Positions 17,031 through 26,820 are shown, counted from the stretch's first letter. The stretch: 64,000 bases of DNA from Fervidicoccaceae archaeon (GCA_038734945.1 JAVYOA010000009.1:62001-126000); one strand, 5' to 3'. Notes: generated by a model from the sequence alone, not told the origin. Translations and numbers: made by a program.

Positions 17031-18410
17031 TTACCTTCTAGTTGCCTCCGAGAGAAGGGATTCCATGGCATCCATAAAGGACTTGAGCTCGCTATCGTCA
17101 TGTACCAATGCAGGTAATAGATGAGCCATACCCTCTCCAAGATATAGTACTCCATTGTTCCTTGCATGGAGGTTCAAAGCCCTCTCTGCTAGACCTCCGC
17201 TCCACCTCAGCTCATATGCTTCCCCAGTATTTCTAGGTCTTTTCCTAGTGAAGTGTATCCCAGTCATGGTTCCGGCTCCCGTTGAGAAGCACTCCACACC
17301 ATAGCTACTGCATATTTTTTCTGCCTTCCTTCTCAGATCCTCCCAAGCTGAATTCGCATGCTGGTATATTTCTCTGTGGCTGCTCAGATATTCAACTAGA
17401 GCCCTTCCAGCATGAATAGTTATTGGATTTCCAGTGAATGTCCCCCCATGGAAGGCCCTCCTCGCTCTGTCGGGAAACTTTATGTGATCCATCATCTCCA
17501 TTATTTCCCTCCTCCCTCCAATTGCTCCTGCTCCAGGCATTCCACCTCCAACCGCTTTGCCATATATCACCATATCAGCCTTCACTCCAAAGAACTCCTG
17601 ACCTCCTCCAGGAGAGAGCCTGAATCCTGTTATGACCTCGTCGAATATCAGCAAGGTTCCATGCTCTAGCGTCAGCCTTCTAAGCTCCTTCAAGTATCCT
17701 TCATCAGGACCTATGCATCCTCCTCCTCCGAGCACCGGCTCGACTATTACTGCTGCTGTAGGATAGCTCCTCAATGCTCTCTCCACAGCCTCTATATCAT
17801 TGTATGGAACTGCTATTGTGAACTTTGTGAAATCCTGGGGAAGACCTGCAGATTCAGGGAGATCGAAAGGAGGGGAAGATGTTGCTTTGTGCAGTGATTC
17901 AACTCCACCATGCCATCCTCCCTCCATCTTCACGATGTAGTTCTTTCCAGTGTATGCTCTAGCAGCCCTCACAGCATATAGATTGGCCTCAGTTCCGCTG
18001 TTGGAGAACCTGATCATCTCTATTCCTGGAAGGAGCTTCGTAAGGAACTCGGCATACTCAAGCGCATACGGATTCTCATACCCAAGATGTGAGCCTTTCT
18101 TCAGAGCCTCATTCACTGCCTCTATAACTTGCTCAGGGAGATGTCCAAGAAGATGAGTTCCATGCCCCTCCCAGAAGTCTATATATTCATTGCCATCCAC
18201 ATCGTAGACCCTTGTCCCCTTGGCACTTTTTATGAACAATGGATAGGGCCTGAAGAACCTTATAGCATAGGTAACTCCTCCTGGTAGTACTTTCCTAGCT
18301 CTTTCCCAGAGCTCCTTGCTCCTGCCTGTTTTTCTCCTATATTCTTCCTCCTCTCTCTTTGCTATCTCTGACAGCCTGGAGATCAGCACCGTGTTCTCCA
18401 TGCCTCTCAT
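17031..18410 (-). CDS. Class III PLP aminotransferase, glutamate-1-semialdehyde aminomutase-like
   Basis: A 459-residue PLP enzyme. Family marks are IRFFRPYPLFIKSAKG, YDVDGNEYIDFWEGHGTHLLGH, SNSGTEANLYAVRAAR, FDEVITGFR (PLP-binding Asp) and the Schiff-base Lys in YGKAVGGGMPGAGA. The overall shape is close to HemL but with an N-terminal extension of about 30 residues (RKTGRSKELWERARKVLPGG). Its ATG overlaps by one base the stop of the upstream DapB-like dehydrogenase gene, so the two are translationally coupled. No tetrapyrrole gene is near, so a role in an amino acid pathway together with that dehydrogenase is more likely than haem synthesis. Confidence 0.82.
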   Translation of the reverse strand: MRGMENTVLISRLSEIAKREEEEYRRKTGRSKELWERARKVLPGGVTYAIRFFRPYPLFIKSAKGTRVYDVDGNEYIDFWEGHGTHLLGHLPEQVIEAVNEALKKGSHLGYENPYALEYAEFLTKLLPGIEMIRFSNSGTEANLYAVRAARAYTGKNYIVKMEGGWHGGVESLHKATSSPPFDLPESAGLPQDFTKFTIAVPYNDIEAVERALRSYPTAAVIVEPVLGGGGCIGPDEGYLKELRRLTLEHGTLLIFDEVITGFRLSPGGGQEFFGVKADMVIYGKAVGGGMPGAGAIGGRREIMEMMDHIKFPDRARRAFHGGTFTGNPITIHAGRALVEYLSSHREIYQHANSAWEDLRRKAEKICSSYGVECFSTGAGTMTGIHFTRKRPRNTGEAYELRWSGGLAERALNLHARNNGVLYLGEGMAHLLPALVHDDSELKSFMDAMESLLSEATRR

Positions 18411-19396
18411 TACCTCTCAAATCTTATCTTGAATGGGAGAAGCTCGGTCATCAGATGAAGCCCAGGATCCTCATCGATAATTTTCTCCGCAGTGCTTATA
18501 AGTATGGAGGCAGTCCCCAGATCTCCCGGAGTTCCCGTGCTCTTCCACAGAATTTTGTAGTCCTTTCCTTCCACAAGAATTTCCTCGAAATCTGGAGCTC
18601 CTGCATAGGCGTGGAGCTCTACCCTTATGACTTCTCTACTTCCAAGAAAGCCTGAGCCATATCCTCTCATGCCAAGGTTCTTTCCCTTCGCTACTTTGAT
18701 TCCCTCATGCTCCACGTCCTCCTCAGCTACAACTAGCTGGGATCCCTCCTCAACTCTGGTGAGATTCAGATCTCCTGCCTGGGCAATAAGAAGCACGGAT
18801 TCTGCATAGCCAACATGCCCAGTTATCTCCCCTCGCTTCAGCATTTCCTCCACAACTTTTGGATCTTCTCCAACCCCCACCTTCTTTCTGAATGGTTCCC
18901 TCCTCTTGAAAGCATCTAAGCTCCTCACAACGTTTATTCTCCTGACAGTGGGAGAAGAGGATGCTATGACAGCAACAAGAGTATCTAGTATGAATCCAGG
19001 ATTTACTCCTGTCCCTATTATAGGAACGCCCATCCTTGAAGCGAAATCATTCAATCTGACGGAGAGAACAGGGTATCTATAATAAGGATAAGCTAGAGTT
19101 TCACATGAAGATACAATTGGCGCTCCAATTCTGATTAGAGAGAATAGCTGATCGAACACCTTATCCAGATATGAGCCTGTAGCATGAATAATCACATCAG
19201 AATCTATGAGAGAAGATATATCGTTACTGACCTTTACTCCTAATGCTTCTCTTCCTAGGAGCTCTCCAACATCCTTTCCGATCATATCTTCTCTAACATC
19301 AATGGCTCCAGAGATCTCGTGCCCTCCATCCAGGGCAACCCTAGCAGCAAGTCTTCCAATTGCTCCAAAACCGTAGAAGCCTATTTTGAGCTTCAT
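18410..19396 (-). CDS. DapB-like NAD(P)H dehydrogenase, 2,4-diaminopentanoate dehydrogenase type
   Basis: The N-terminal Rossmann fold begins KIGFYGFGAIGRLAARVAL. The body matches the dihydrodipicolinate-reductase-like family that includes 2,4-diaminopentanoate dehydrogenase of ornithine fermentation: IIHATGSYLDKV, SSCETLAYPYY, GTGVNPGFILDTLV and the C-terminal GTPGDLGTASILI. About 328 residues, normal for that family. The start is placed at ATG 19396 with GAGGATG upstream; GTG 19411 is the alternative. First gene of a two-gene operon with the aminotransferase; divergent from the YkvI-type transporter over a roughly 150-bp promoter region. Confidence 0.75.
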   Translation of the reverse strand: MKLKIGFYGFGAIGRLAARVALDGGHEISGAIDVREDMIGKDVGELLGREALGVKVSNDISSLIDSDVIIHATGSYLDKVFDQLFSLIRIGAPIVSSCETLAYPYYRYPVLSVRLNDFASRMGVPIIGTGVNPGFILDTLVAVIASSSPTVRRINVVRSLDAFKRREPFRKKVGVGEDPKVVEEMLKRGEITGHVGYAESVLLIAQAGDLNLTRVEEGSQLVVAEEDVEHEGIKVAKGKNLGMRGYGSGFLGSREVIRVELHAYAGAPDFEEILVEGKDYKILWKSTGTPGDLGTASILISTAEKIIDEDPGLHLMTELLPFKIRFER

Positions 19397-19546
19397 GGAG
19401 AACATCCTCACAGAAGTTCATGGTAAAATAATTATATTGTGTTAATATTTAAATTTTGCTTTATTTAACAGAATAAGACTTTAATAATTGTAATAAGAAT
19501 ATATTATTAAGAAATTAATAATTAAGTCCCACACAAGTGATCCTTC

Positions 19547-20671
19547 TTGTCTGAAAGAACATCTTTTTGGAAAAGAGTAGGATACGCCGCCCTAACAGCA
19601 GCAATAATACAGAATGTCTGGATAGGCGGTGGTTATGGGAGTGGTAGAGAGATCGTGCAGTATATAGCAAGATTTGGATCTCTAGGCTGGATATCGATAG
19701 TTGTTGGGTCTTTAGCTCTCTTAATAGCTCTACTCCTGTCATTCGAAATAGCACGAAGGTTTAAGGCTTTTGATTATAGAATTTGGTCTAGACAATTCCT
19801 ATGGAAATTTTGGCCAGCATTTGAAGTATCCTATGTAATATTAGCATGGATAGTCATAGCTGTAGTAGGTGCTGCAGCAGGATTCATGTTGTCAGATCTT
19901 GCCAATATACCTTACTGGGTCTCAGTCACTATAGTGCTTCTAGCAATATTTCTCCTCCATTTCTATGGAAGGAAGGTCATAGAAGGATTCTGGATTGTTG
20001 GAACTGTTGGGCTCTATATGCTCTACATAGCTATATGGGTTGTCTTTCTCTCGGTCAGAGGAGGAGTCGCAATGCAGAACATATCAGCAGGGGTTCACCA
20101 AGGGACAATAACTGAAGCAGCTATCAGCGGATTCCAATATACCATGTATAATTTAGTAGTTGTGGCTTCCGCTCTCCAATCTGCAGACAGATATAAGGGA
20201 AAAATGGAGAGCATCTTTGCATCTATCCTTTCTGTCTTTTTTGTCTATATAACGGCGGCCCTGCTATGGATATGCTTCATGGGCTGGTATCCTGAGGTAA
20301 TAGGAATGACAGTTCCAGTTTATGAAATAGCCAAGTCTCTGGGAGTTTCCTGGCTCCTATATTTATATGTGTTCTGGATATTCTACACATTAATAGCCAC
20401 AGCTCTTGGAATGATATATGCTATAGTTAGAAGGGTCAGTGCTCAGCTGGAGGCAAGGGGAAAGAAGCTGAGGAAAAGTAGCGAGGCAATTATAGCATCT
20501 CTCCTCTTTCTCGTATCCGTAATCACTGCGCAGGTTGGTCTTGTCACTCTGGTAGCCAAGGGATACGGCACGCTGGCATGGGTGTTTTTTGCTGTTTATT
20601 TCATCCCAATTGTCACCATTGGTGCGGTCAGAATTCTGAAACCTGAGTGGAGAAAGGATCTATGGGGATAG
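19547..20671 (+). CDS. YkvI-type membrane transporter (APC-like fold)
   Basis: A 374-residue polytopic membrane protein with about ten helices. The opening VWIGGGYGSGREIVQY (about residues 25-40) with a broken first helix is characteristic of the YkvI branch of LeuT/APC-fold transporters. Substrate is unknown; related proteins are sodium-coupled amino-acid or nucleobase carriers. TTG 19547 is preceded by AAGTGATCCTTC, a good SD. Divergent from the dehydrogenase-aminotransferase operon, so import of that pathway's substrate is a reasonable inference. Followed by a palindromic T/A terminator. Confidence 0.75.
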   Translation: MSERTSFWKRVGYAALTAAIIQNVWIGGGYGSGREIVQYIARFGSLGWISIVVGSLALLIALLLSFEIARRFKAFDYRIWSRQFLWKFWPAFEVSYVILAWIVIAVVGAAAGFMLSDLANIPYWVSVTIVLLAIFLLHFYGRKVIEGFWIVGTVGLYMLYIAIWVVFLSVRGGVAMQNISAGVHQGTITEAAISGFQYTMYNLVVVASALQSADRYKGKMESIFASILSVFFVYITAALLWICFMGWYPEVIGMTVPVYEIAKSLGVSWLLYLYVFWIFYTLIATALGMIYAIVRRVSAQLEARGKKLRKSSEAIIASLLFLVSVITAQVGLVTLVAKGYGTLAWVFFAVYFIPIVTIGAVRILKPEWRKDLWG

Positions 20672-20687
20672 AAACGGGCGGCAAAAA

Positions 20688-20706
20688 TCTCAATTTTTTA
20701 TAAAAA
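20688..20706. terminator. Bidirectional T-rich terminator between convergent genes
   Basis: TCTCAATTTTTTATAAAAA forms a T-run on both strands in the 37-base gap between the YkvI-type gene and the convergent trmO gene. The same 19 bases recur at 38963-38981. Confidence 0.5.
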
Positions 20707-20708
20707 CT

Positions 20709-21230
20709 CTAGGGAGAGAGCCTTTCCTCTTCAGGACCGAACCTATCTCTTATTCTCTCTTCAAGCAGCTTCGCCCACTGCGGCAGCTCTATTTCTTTTA
20801 TCTGCCTACCATGGTCATAGGGCTTTATGTCAAGAACCGGGGTGCCATCGCTCAGATCCAATCCACTGACAAAGAGCTTGTTTCCTTCCACCCGAATTAA
20901 CCTGACAATGCTCAAGCCAATTGGATTTGGCCTTGCTGGACTATCGGAGGCAAAAACCCCCACTTCTGGAATATCGTCTATTCTGATTCCAAACCTCTCG
21001 AGCTTTCTGTGCTTAATTCTCAGAACTTTCCTCTGATCCTCTCCTATTTTGTGAAGAAATGATATGACAATTATATGAGAGAAGCCCTCCAAGTTGAGGA
21101 GACCATCAGAATACTCAGGAAGAATTTCAATATAGCCTTCAACTCCTCTCCACGCTCTTTTCAAAACATCATCATCCTTGCCGTGCCTGACATATCCTAT
21201 TGGCTTGAAGCATATATACGAGAAGCTCAT
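20709..21230 (-). CDS. trmO: tRNA (t6A37) methyltransferase, TrmO/TsaA family
   Basis: A UPF0066/TsaA-domain SAM-dependent N6-methyltransferase that modifies t6A37 of some tRNAs. Family motifs: FKPIGYVRHG at the start, GFSHIIVISFLHK, VGVFASDSPARPNPIG (the SAM and catalytic loop) and DGTPVLDIKPYD. ATG 21230 is chosen because GGAG precedes it and the core fold begins at once; the frame extends 13 codons further but without support. 173 residues, close to other archaeal members. Divergent from narK. Confidence 0.82.
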   Translation of the reverse strand: MSFSYICFKPIGYVRHGKDDDVLKRAWRGVEGYIEILPEYSDGLLNLEGFSHIIVISFLHKIGEDQRKVLRIKHRKLERFGIRIDDIPEVGVFASDSPARPNPIGLSIVRLIRVEGNKLFVSGLDLSDGTPVLDIKPYDHGRQIKEIELPQWAKLLEERIRDRFGPEEERLSP

Positions 21231-21278
21231 AGCAACTCCTCTATCAGCATATTCAATTATTAAATGCATAATGATTAA

Positions 21279-21289
21279 GTATATAAAAA
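21279..21289 (+). promoter_or_regulatory. TATA box of the nar operon
   Basis: GTATATAAAAA about 30-38 bases upstream of the narK start, in the 86-base gap between divergent trmO and narK. Confidence 0.45.
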
Positions 21290-21316
21290 TGAAGAATTTT
21301 TTGGGATGTGCTGGTG

Positions 21317-22609
21317 ATGTCTGAGGATGGAGTTAGGATAAGTGGGACTCAAAGAAGGGCACTTATAGCTGGAACAACAGCATTCTTTGGAGGTTTTGCA
21401 GCAGTAGCACTTTTTAACATAACAGCAAAGACCCTTTCCGAGACACTGAACCTATCTCTCCTGCAAATAGGATGGCTTGTAGCCATACCAACACTGACAG
21501 GCTCACTAATGAGGATTCCATTTGGAGCGATGGTTGATCGATATGGAGGAAGAAGGATTATTTTACTTCAGCTACTTCTTGCACTTATAGGTATGATAGG
21601 GCTTCTCCTTTCCATCGGAGCTATAATGAATAGATCAATCACATCAAGCACTCTTGGATATGCTCTGCTCATGTTTTTCGGCGCCGTTGCAGGAATAGGA
21701 ATCTCAGTCTTCTCCTCTGGAATAGCCTATGTATCCTACTGGTTTCCTCAGAGAAAGCAGGGATATGCACTCGGCTTCTATGCAGGAATAGGAAACACGG
21801 CCCCGGGAATATTTACTGGGATTCTCCCATATGCTGTAGCATCCTTGGGCTTGCTGGGCTCATATGCTGCCTGGATGCTCATACTAATCGTTGTGATTCT
21901 TATCTTCTTCTTCACTGGTAAGGATCCCTACTATTTCCAGCTTCTTAAGAAATACAACAGAGAGAGAGCAATAGAGGAAGCTAGGAAGCTTGGGCAGGAG
22001 CTCATCCCCACTGGTTCAGCAAGAGAGAGCCTCATGAAGGCCTCAAAGCTTTTCAGAACTTGGATATTTGTGATACTGTACTTCACTTCCTTCGGAGGAT
22101 TTCTTGCCCTAACATCTTGGCTTCCAACATACTGGCAGAAGCTCTTCTCTCTCCCCTCTAGCCAGGCAGGGCTGATCTCAGGGATCCTCTTCTCACTCCT
22201 CGCATCCCTCATAAGAGTAGCAGGCGGATGGACCAGCGATAGAGCTGGAGGAGAGAGGGTTGCCGTATTATCCTTCACAGTCATTCTGCTTGGCAGCACG
22301 ATCATGATGTTAAGTGCATCTTTCTCCATATGCCTGGTTGGTATCCTTGTTCTAGCATTTGGAATGGGCTTCGCCAACGCTTCAACATTCAAGATGATTC
22401 CAAAATATGTTCCGGAAGCTATTGGAGGAGCTACTGGGTGGGTTGGAGGTCTAGGAGCTCTTGGAGGCCTCCTTCTTCCTCCCGCAATGGCCTGGTTTGC
22501 TCAAGAGTTTGGAACAAGAGGCTATTCGCTCGGCTTTTCGACTTTTGTAGTTCTAAGTGCTATTTCCCTAATCCTCTCTTTCATGGTGTTCAAACTTGCT
22601 AGAAAGTAG
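21317..22609 (+). CDS. narK: Nitrate/nitrite MFS transporter NarK
   Basis: A major facilitator of about 430 residues and 12 predicted helices that imports nitrate and/or exports nitrite. NarK-type marks are the Gly-rich stretch GFYAGIGNTAPGIFTG in helix 5 and GGATGWVGGLGALGGLLLPP in helix 11, plus MRIPFGAMVDRYGGRR after helix 2. Start chosen at ATG 21317 (GGGATG 8 bases upstream); GTG 21308 is possible. First gene of narKIGHJ and overlaps narI by 14 bases. Import is consistent with a reductase whose active site is cytoplasmic (see narG). Confidence 0.88.
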   Translation: MSEDGVRISGTQRRALIAGTTAFFGGFAAVALFNITAKTLSETLNLSLLQIGWLVAIPTLTGSLMRIPFGAMVDRYGGRRIILLQLLLALIGMIGLLLSIGAIMNRSITSSTLGYALLMFFGAVAGIGISVFSSGIAYVSYWFPQRKQGYALGFYAGIGNTAPGIFTGILPYAVASLGLLGSYAAWMLILIVVILIFFFTGKDPYYFQLLKKYNRERAIEEARKLGQELIPTGSARESLMKASKLFRTWIFVILYFTSFGGFLALTSWLPTYWQKLFSLPSSQAGLISGILFSLLASLIRVAGGWTSDRAGGERVAVLSFTVILLGSTIMMLSASFSICLVGILVLAFGMGFANASTFKMIPKYVPEAIGGATGWVGGLGALGGLLLPPAMAWFAQEFGTRGYSLGFSTFVVLSAISLILSFMVFKLARK

Positions 22610-23291
22610 CATTTTGGCATCGATTCTCTGGGTCATTTTGCCATATGTAGTCGTAATGACATTCATTATTGGAAATATATACAGATATGTATTTTCACAG
22701 CAGTCATGGTCCTCCAGATCAAGTGAAATATTCGAGGAAAGACTTCTGCGAATTGGTGGACAGCTCTTTCACTACGGCTTGCTGCTTGTCATCTTTGGCC
22801 ACATCCTTGGGCTGTTCATTCCTCCTAGCATTACTGCTGCTTTGGGCATCAGCGATGAGGAGTACCACATGATAGCTATAGCCATGGGCGGAACAGCAGG
22901 AGGAGCAGCACTTCTCGGGAGCTTGATACTTCTTTGGAGAAGACTAGCAGATCCAAGAGTCAGGGCAACCAGCAGCAGCTCAGATACTCTGATTCTTATC
23001 TTAATAGTTCTTACAATGATGTTTGGGGAATTCAACACTGTAGTTTATAGCGCACTGCATGGTCCCTATGACTACAGAAGCACAATTGCTCCCTGGATCA
23101 GATCCCTATTTTACAGCCCAAACCCATCACTAATGACAAGTGTTCCCCTAACATATAAAATCCACATTTTTCTTGCTTACCTTGTCTTTTTCATGTGGCC
23201 TTTCTCCAGGCTAGTTCATGTATGGAGCGTTCCCATATTCTATCTGCGTAGGCCATGGATACTCTACAGGAGGCTGGAGAGATATGAATAG
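22596..23291 (+). CDS. narI: Respiratory nitrate reductase gamma subunit (cytochrome b)
   Basis: A membrane di-haem cytochrome b that oxidises quinol and passes electrons to NarH. 231 residues, five membrane segments. Candidate haem His: FHYGLLLVIFGHILGLF (two His near residues 58 and 68) and the C-terminal pair in YKIHIFLAYLVFFMW and SRLVHVW. The GGQLFHYG segment is typical of NarI. TTG 22596 lies inside the end of narK. It precedes narG and overlaps it by 8 bases; in the usual bacterial order narI comes last. Confidence 0.9.
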   Translation: MLESSILASILWVILPYVVVMTFIIGNIYRYVFSQQSWSSRSSEIFEERLLRIGGQLFHYGLLLVIFGHILGLFIPPSITAALGISDEEYHMIAIAMGGTAGGAALLGSLILLWRRLADPRVRATSSSSDTLILILIVLTMMFGEFNTVVYSALHGPYDYRSTIAPWIRSLFYSPNPSLMTSVPLTYKIHIFLAYLVFFMWPFSRLVHVWSVPIFYLRRPWILYRRLERYE

Positions 23292-26200
23292 AGGGAATCC
23301 AATTGAGGAAGCTAAGAGGCAGCTTTTCCCAAAGGAGAGAATTGGCGAGTGGATAGAGATAGATAGAGCTGGAAGGGAGTGGGAGGAGCTCTATAGAAGA
23401 AGGTGGCAGCATGACAATGTAGTAAGATCTACGCATGGGGTTAACTGCACGGGATCATGCAGCTGGAAGATCTACGTGAAGGATGGATTGGTAGTATGGG
23501 AGCACCAGGCAACTGATTATCCGTCCAATTCCCCAGAGCTCCCCGACTATGAGCCAAGAGGATGTCCAAGAGGAGCGTCTTTCTCTTGGTATCTATACAG
23601 CCCGCTTAGAATAAAGCACCCCTATGTTAGGAGCGCATTGCTAAGGGCCTGGAGAGAGGAACTTTCGAGAACAAATGATCCGGTTCTGGCTTGGGAGAAA
23701 ATAGTGGAGAGCGAACATGGAAGGGCGTACAAGTTTGCCAGAGGCAAAGGAGGATTTGTTCGAACATCCTGGGATGAAGCTCTCGAGCTAATCTCAGCTG
23801 CTCTGATATACACCATAAGGAAATATGGACCGGATAGGATATTCGGCTTCACCCCAATCCCAGCAATGTCAATGGTAAGCTATTCCTCCGGATCAAGGTT
23901 CTTGGAGCTAATAGGAGGAGTCATGCTGAGCTTCTATGATTGGTATGCAGATCTTCCACCAGCCTCTCCTCAAGTTTGGGGGGAGCAGACAGACGTACCG
24001 GAGAGCGCTGATTGGCTGAACTCTCTATTCATAATTGTTTGGGGGACAAATTTAGCTATGACCAGGACTCCTGATGCTCACTTCCTCTCTGAGGCGAGAT
24101 ACAGAGGAGCAAAGGTTGCTGTCATCACACCAGATTACACCGACGTCACGAAGTTCGCAGACATATGGCTCTCTCCTAGGCCGGGAACTGATGGGGCCAT
24201 GGCCATGGCTATGTTGCATGTGATTTTGAATGAATTCTACGTGAAGAAAAGCACTCCCTACTTCATTGATTATGTGAAAAAATTTACAGATCTCCCATTC
24301 CTAGTAGTTTTGGAAAGGGAAAATGGTCAATATAGGACAGGGAGATTTCTCAGAGCTTCCGATATAGGAATTAATACCGAGAATGCGGAGTGGAAAACAG
24401 TCGTACTGAACTCAGAAGGAGGAGAGCTCTCAGTACCAAACGGAAGCATTGGATTCAGGTGGGGAAAGGAGAAAAAATGGAATTTGAGAATGGAGGACTC
24501 GCTAACAGGCAAGAAAATCGACCCCTATCTAACTCTCCTCGGCAATCACGATGAGATAGTTCAGGTGAGCTTTCCAGTCCTAGGAAAGGAAGCTATTAGA
24601 GGTGTTCCAGCGAGGAAGATCAGAGCGAGCGGGGGTGAGTTCCTCGTTACAACAGTTTTTGATCTTCTAGTAGCTCACGCTGGTGTATCGAGAGGATTGC
24701 CTGGGGACTATCCAGAATCCTACGATGATCCAAAACCATTTACTCCTGCTTGGCAGGAGGAAATAACAGGTGTCAGCAGAAAAGCTATTCAGCAGTTAGC
24801 CATCGAGTTCGCAGAGACGGCTGAGAAAACAAAGGGAAGCTCGATGGTAATAATAGGTCCTGGAGTTAACCACTGGTTCCATTCAGATCTGACTTACAGG
24901 GCAATAATATCCATGCTCATCCTCCTTGGAACTGTGGGAAAGAGAGGAGGAGGGCTTGCCCACTATGTTGGGCAAGAGAAAGTGAGACCGATTGATTCCT
25001 GGTCTCTGCTTGCTTTTGCTCTTGATTGGCAGAGACCCCCCAGACAGCAGAACACAACCTCCTGGATGTACATACATTCTGACCAATACAGATTCGAGGA
25101 CCTCAGCGCAAAAACGCTGAGCCCAAGGGCGAGATACGAGCATCCTGGAGATTACATAGTCGAGGCAGTAAAAAGAGGGTGGCTTCCCTTCTATCCTCAA
25201 TTCACCGAGAATCCAATTGAGCTTTACAAAAAGCTCAGCAATGAGGGTAAGCTGAAAGACGAGGAAATAAGGAAAATAGCAGCAGAAATGATAGATAAAG
25301 GAGAGCTGAAGTTTTCTGTGGAAGATCCAGATCACCCTGCTTCCTTTCCCCGCATTCTTTTTATCTGGAGAGCTAATCTGCTAGCTTCAAGCGGAAAGGG
25401 GCACGAATACATACTGAAGCACTTGGTTGGTGCTGAGAGCTCGCTGTCTGCCAAGGAAAGCGACGTTAGGCCAAACCTTATTGCTATGAGGGAACCTATA
25501 CCCGAGGGGAAGCTCGATCTAATTATCACTCTCGACTTCAGGATGAGCACCAGTGCCATTTACTCAGACATAATCCTTCCAGCAGCAACATGGTATGAGA
25601 AGAACGATCTGAGCACAACAGATCTCCATCCATTCATTCATCCATTCAATCAAGCAGTCCCTCCTGCATGGGAATCAAGAAGCGACTGGGACATATTTGT
25701 ATCACTATCAAAGAAGTTCACAGAATTAGCGTGCTCTAGGCTAGGAAAGGTGAAGGAAATTGTTCTCGTTTCTCAGCTTCATGACACGCCTGGAGAGCTG
25801 AGCGGAGAAGGGTCAAAGCCTTCCATATCAATTGTGGAGAGGGACTATTGCGATGTGCACCATAGAATGACATCTCTTGGACCTCTAGCCTCAAAATCTA
25901 TAGGAGCCAAGGGCATTTCGTGGAGCTCGGAGGAAGAATATTCAGAGCTCGTATTAATAAATGGAGCAGATGATCATGGTCATCCATTAATTGATAATGA
26001 CAGGAAGGCTGCGGAAGCTATATTGCATCTATCGAGTGTTACTAATGGAAGAGCATCACTGAAAGCCTTCAGAGCTCTCTCTGAAGCTACAGGCATTACA
26101 TTCGATGATATGGAAATCGATGCATCAAGAAGAACAAGCTTCACGGACTTGGCTTCTCAGCCAAGGAGGGTTCTAACTTCCCCCATATGGAGCGGGAAAG

Positions 26201-26820
26201 AAAAAGGTACTTATTCCCCCTTCACTCTCAACGTGGAGAATTCGGTTCCATTCAGGACGCTGACTGGCAGACAGCATATCTACATTGATCATCCCCTGTT
26301 TATTGAGTTCGAAGAACAGCTCCCGACCTACAAGCCACCTGTGTCTTTTGCCCCATTCCAAAAAGGAGAAGGCGAGGGGAAGATCGGTCTAGTGCTGAGA
26401 TATTTAACTCCGCATGGAAAGTGGCAGATTCACTCTACCTTCATGGATAACCTCTTCATGCTAACTCTATTCAGAGGAGGGCCGGTCATCTGGATAAGCA
26501 GGCATGATGCAGAGGCTCTCGGTGTGAAGGATAACGAATGGGTTGAGGCATCGAACAGAAACGGATCAATTGTAGCGAGAGCTGTTGTGAGCGATAGAAT
26601 ACCAAAGGGAGTGGCTATAATGTATCATGCTCAGGAGAGAACAATATCCGCAGGAAAAGATCCATCGGGCACTCACAACAGTCCAACTAGAACAAGAATA
26701 AAGCCAACGCTCCTTGCGGGGGGATATGCCCAGATAAGTTGGGCATTCAATTACTATGGTCCAACCGGAACTCAGAGAGATGAGCTAATACTTCTTAGAA
26801 AAGTAGGTGAGCAAAAATGA
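23284..26820 (+). CDS. narG: Respiratory nitrate reductase alpha subunit (Mo-bisMGD catalytic)
   Basis: Reduces nitrate to nitrite at a molybdenum bis-MGD centre. 1178 residues from ATG 23284 (GGAGAGAT upstream). The FS0 cluster ligands are H51, C55, C59 and C94 in HGVNCTGSCSW and EPRGCPRGAS, the His-Cys3 pattern of NarG. The Mo-ligand Asp is in FYDWYADLPPASP near residue 219, followed by EQTDVPESADW. The C-terminal molybdopterin-binding part has SGTHNSPT and the HGKWQIHST segments. There is no twin-arginine signal peptide, and the N-terminus aligns in style with the bacterial cytoplasmic form (REWEELYRRRWQHD). The active site is therefore predicted to face the cytoplasm. A 22-codon upstream extension exists but lies in narI and lacks a Tat motif. 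Confidence 0.95.
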   Translation: MNRGNPIEEAKRQLFPKERIGEWIEIDRAGREWEELYRRRWQHDNVVRSTHGVNCTGSCSWKIYVKDGLVVWEHQATDYPSNSPELPDYEPRGCPRGASFSWYLYSPLRIKHPYVRSALLRAWREELSRTNDPVLAWEKIVESEHGRAYKFARGKGGFVRTSWDEALELISAALIYTIRKYGPDRIFGFTPIPAMSMVSYSSGSRFLELIGGVMLSFYDWYADLPPASPQVWGEQTDVPESADWLNSLFIIVWGTNLAMTRTPDAHFLSEARYRGAKVAVITPDYTDVTKFADIWLSPRPGTDGAMAMAMLHVILNEFYVKKSTPYFIDYVKKFTDLPFLVVLERENGQYRTGRFLRASDIGINTENAEWKTVVLNSEGGELSVPNGSIGFRWGKEKKWNLRMEDSLTGKKIDPYLTLLGNHDEIVQVSFPVLGKEAIRGVPARKIRASGGEFLVTTVFDLLVAHAGVSRGLPGDYPESYDDPKPFTPAWQEEITGVSRKAIQQLAIEFAETAEKTKGSSMVIIGPGVNHWFHSDLTYRAIISMLILLGTVGKRGGGLAHYVGQEKVRPIDSWSLLAFALDWQRPPRQQNTTSWMYIHSDQYRFEDLSAKTLSPRARYEHPGDYIVEAVKRGWLPFYPQFTENPIELYKKLSNEGKLKDEEIRKIAAEMIDKGELKFSVEDPDHPASFPRILFIWRANLLASSGKGHEYILKHLVGAESSLSAKESDVRPNLIAMREPIPEGKLDLIITLDFRMSTSAIYSDIILPAATWYEKNDLSTTDLHPFIHPFNQAVPPAWESRSDWDIFVSLSKKFTELACSRLGKVKEIVLVSQLHDTPGELSGEGSKPSISIVERDYCDVHHRMTSLGPLASKSIGAKGISWSSEEEYSELVLINGADDHGHPLIDNDRKAAEAILHLSSVTNGRASLKAFRALSEATGITFDDMEIDASRRTSFTDLASQPRRVLTSPIWSGKEKGTYSPFTLNVENSVPFRTLTGRQHIYIDHPLFIEFEEQLPTYKPPVSFAPFQKGEGEGKIGLVLRYLTPHGKWQIHSTFMDNLFMLTLFRGGPVIWISRHDAEALGVKDNEWVEASNRNGSIVARAVVSDRIPKGVAIMYHAQERTISAGKDPSGTHNSPTRTRIKPTLLAGGYAQISWAFNYYGPTGTQRDELILLRKVGEQK

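Noticed and set aside
17031-18410. hemL of haem biosynthesis
   Set aside because: No other tetrapyrrole gene is near, and the gene is coupled to a diaminopentanoate-dehydrogenase-like gene; similarity alone is not specific.
23218-23283. N-terminal 22-codon extension of NarG as a signal peptide
   Set aside because: It lies within narI in another frame, has no twin-arginine or hydrophobic core, and a good SD (GGAGAGAT) precedes ATG 23284.
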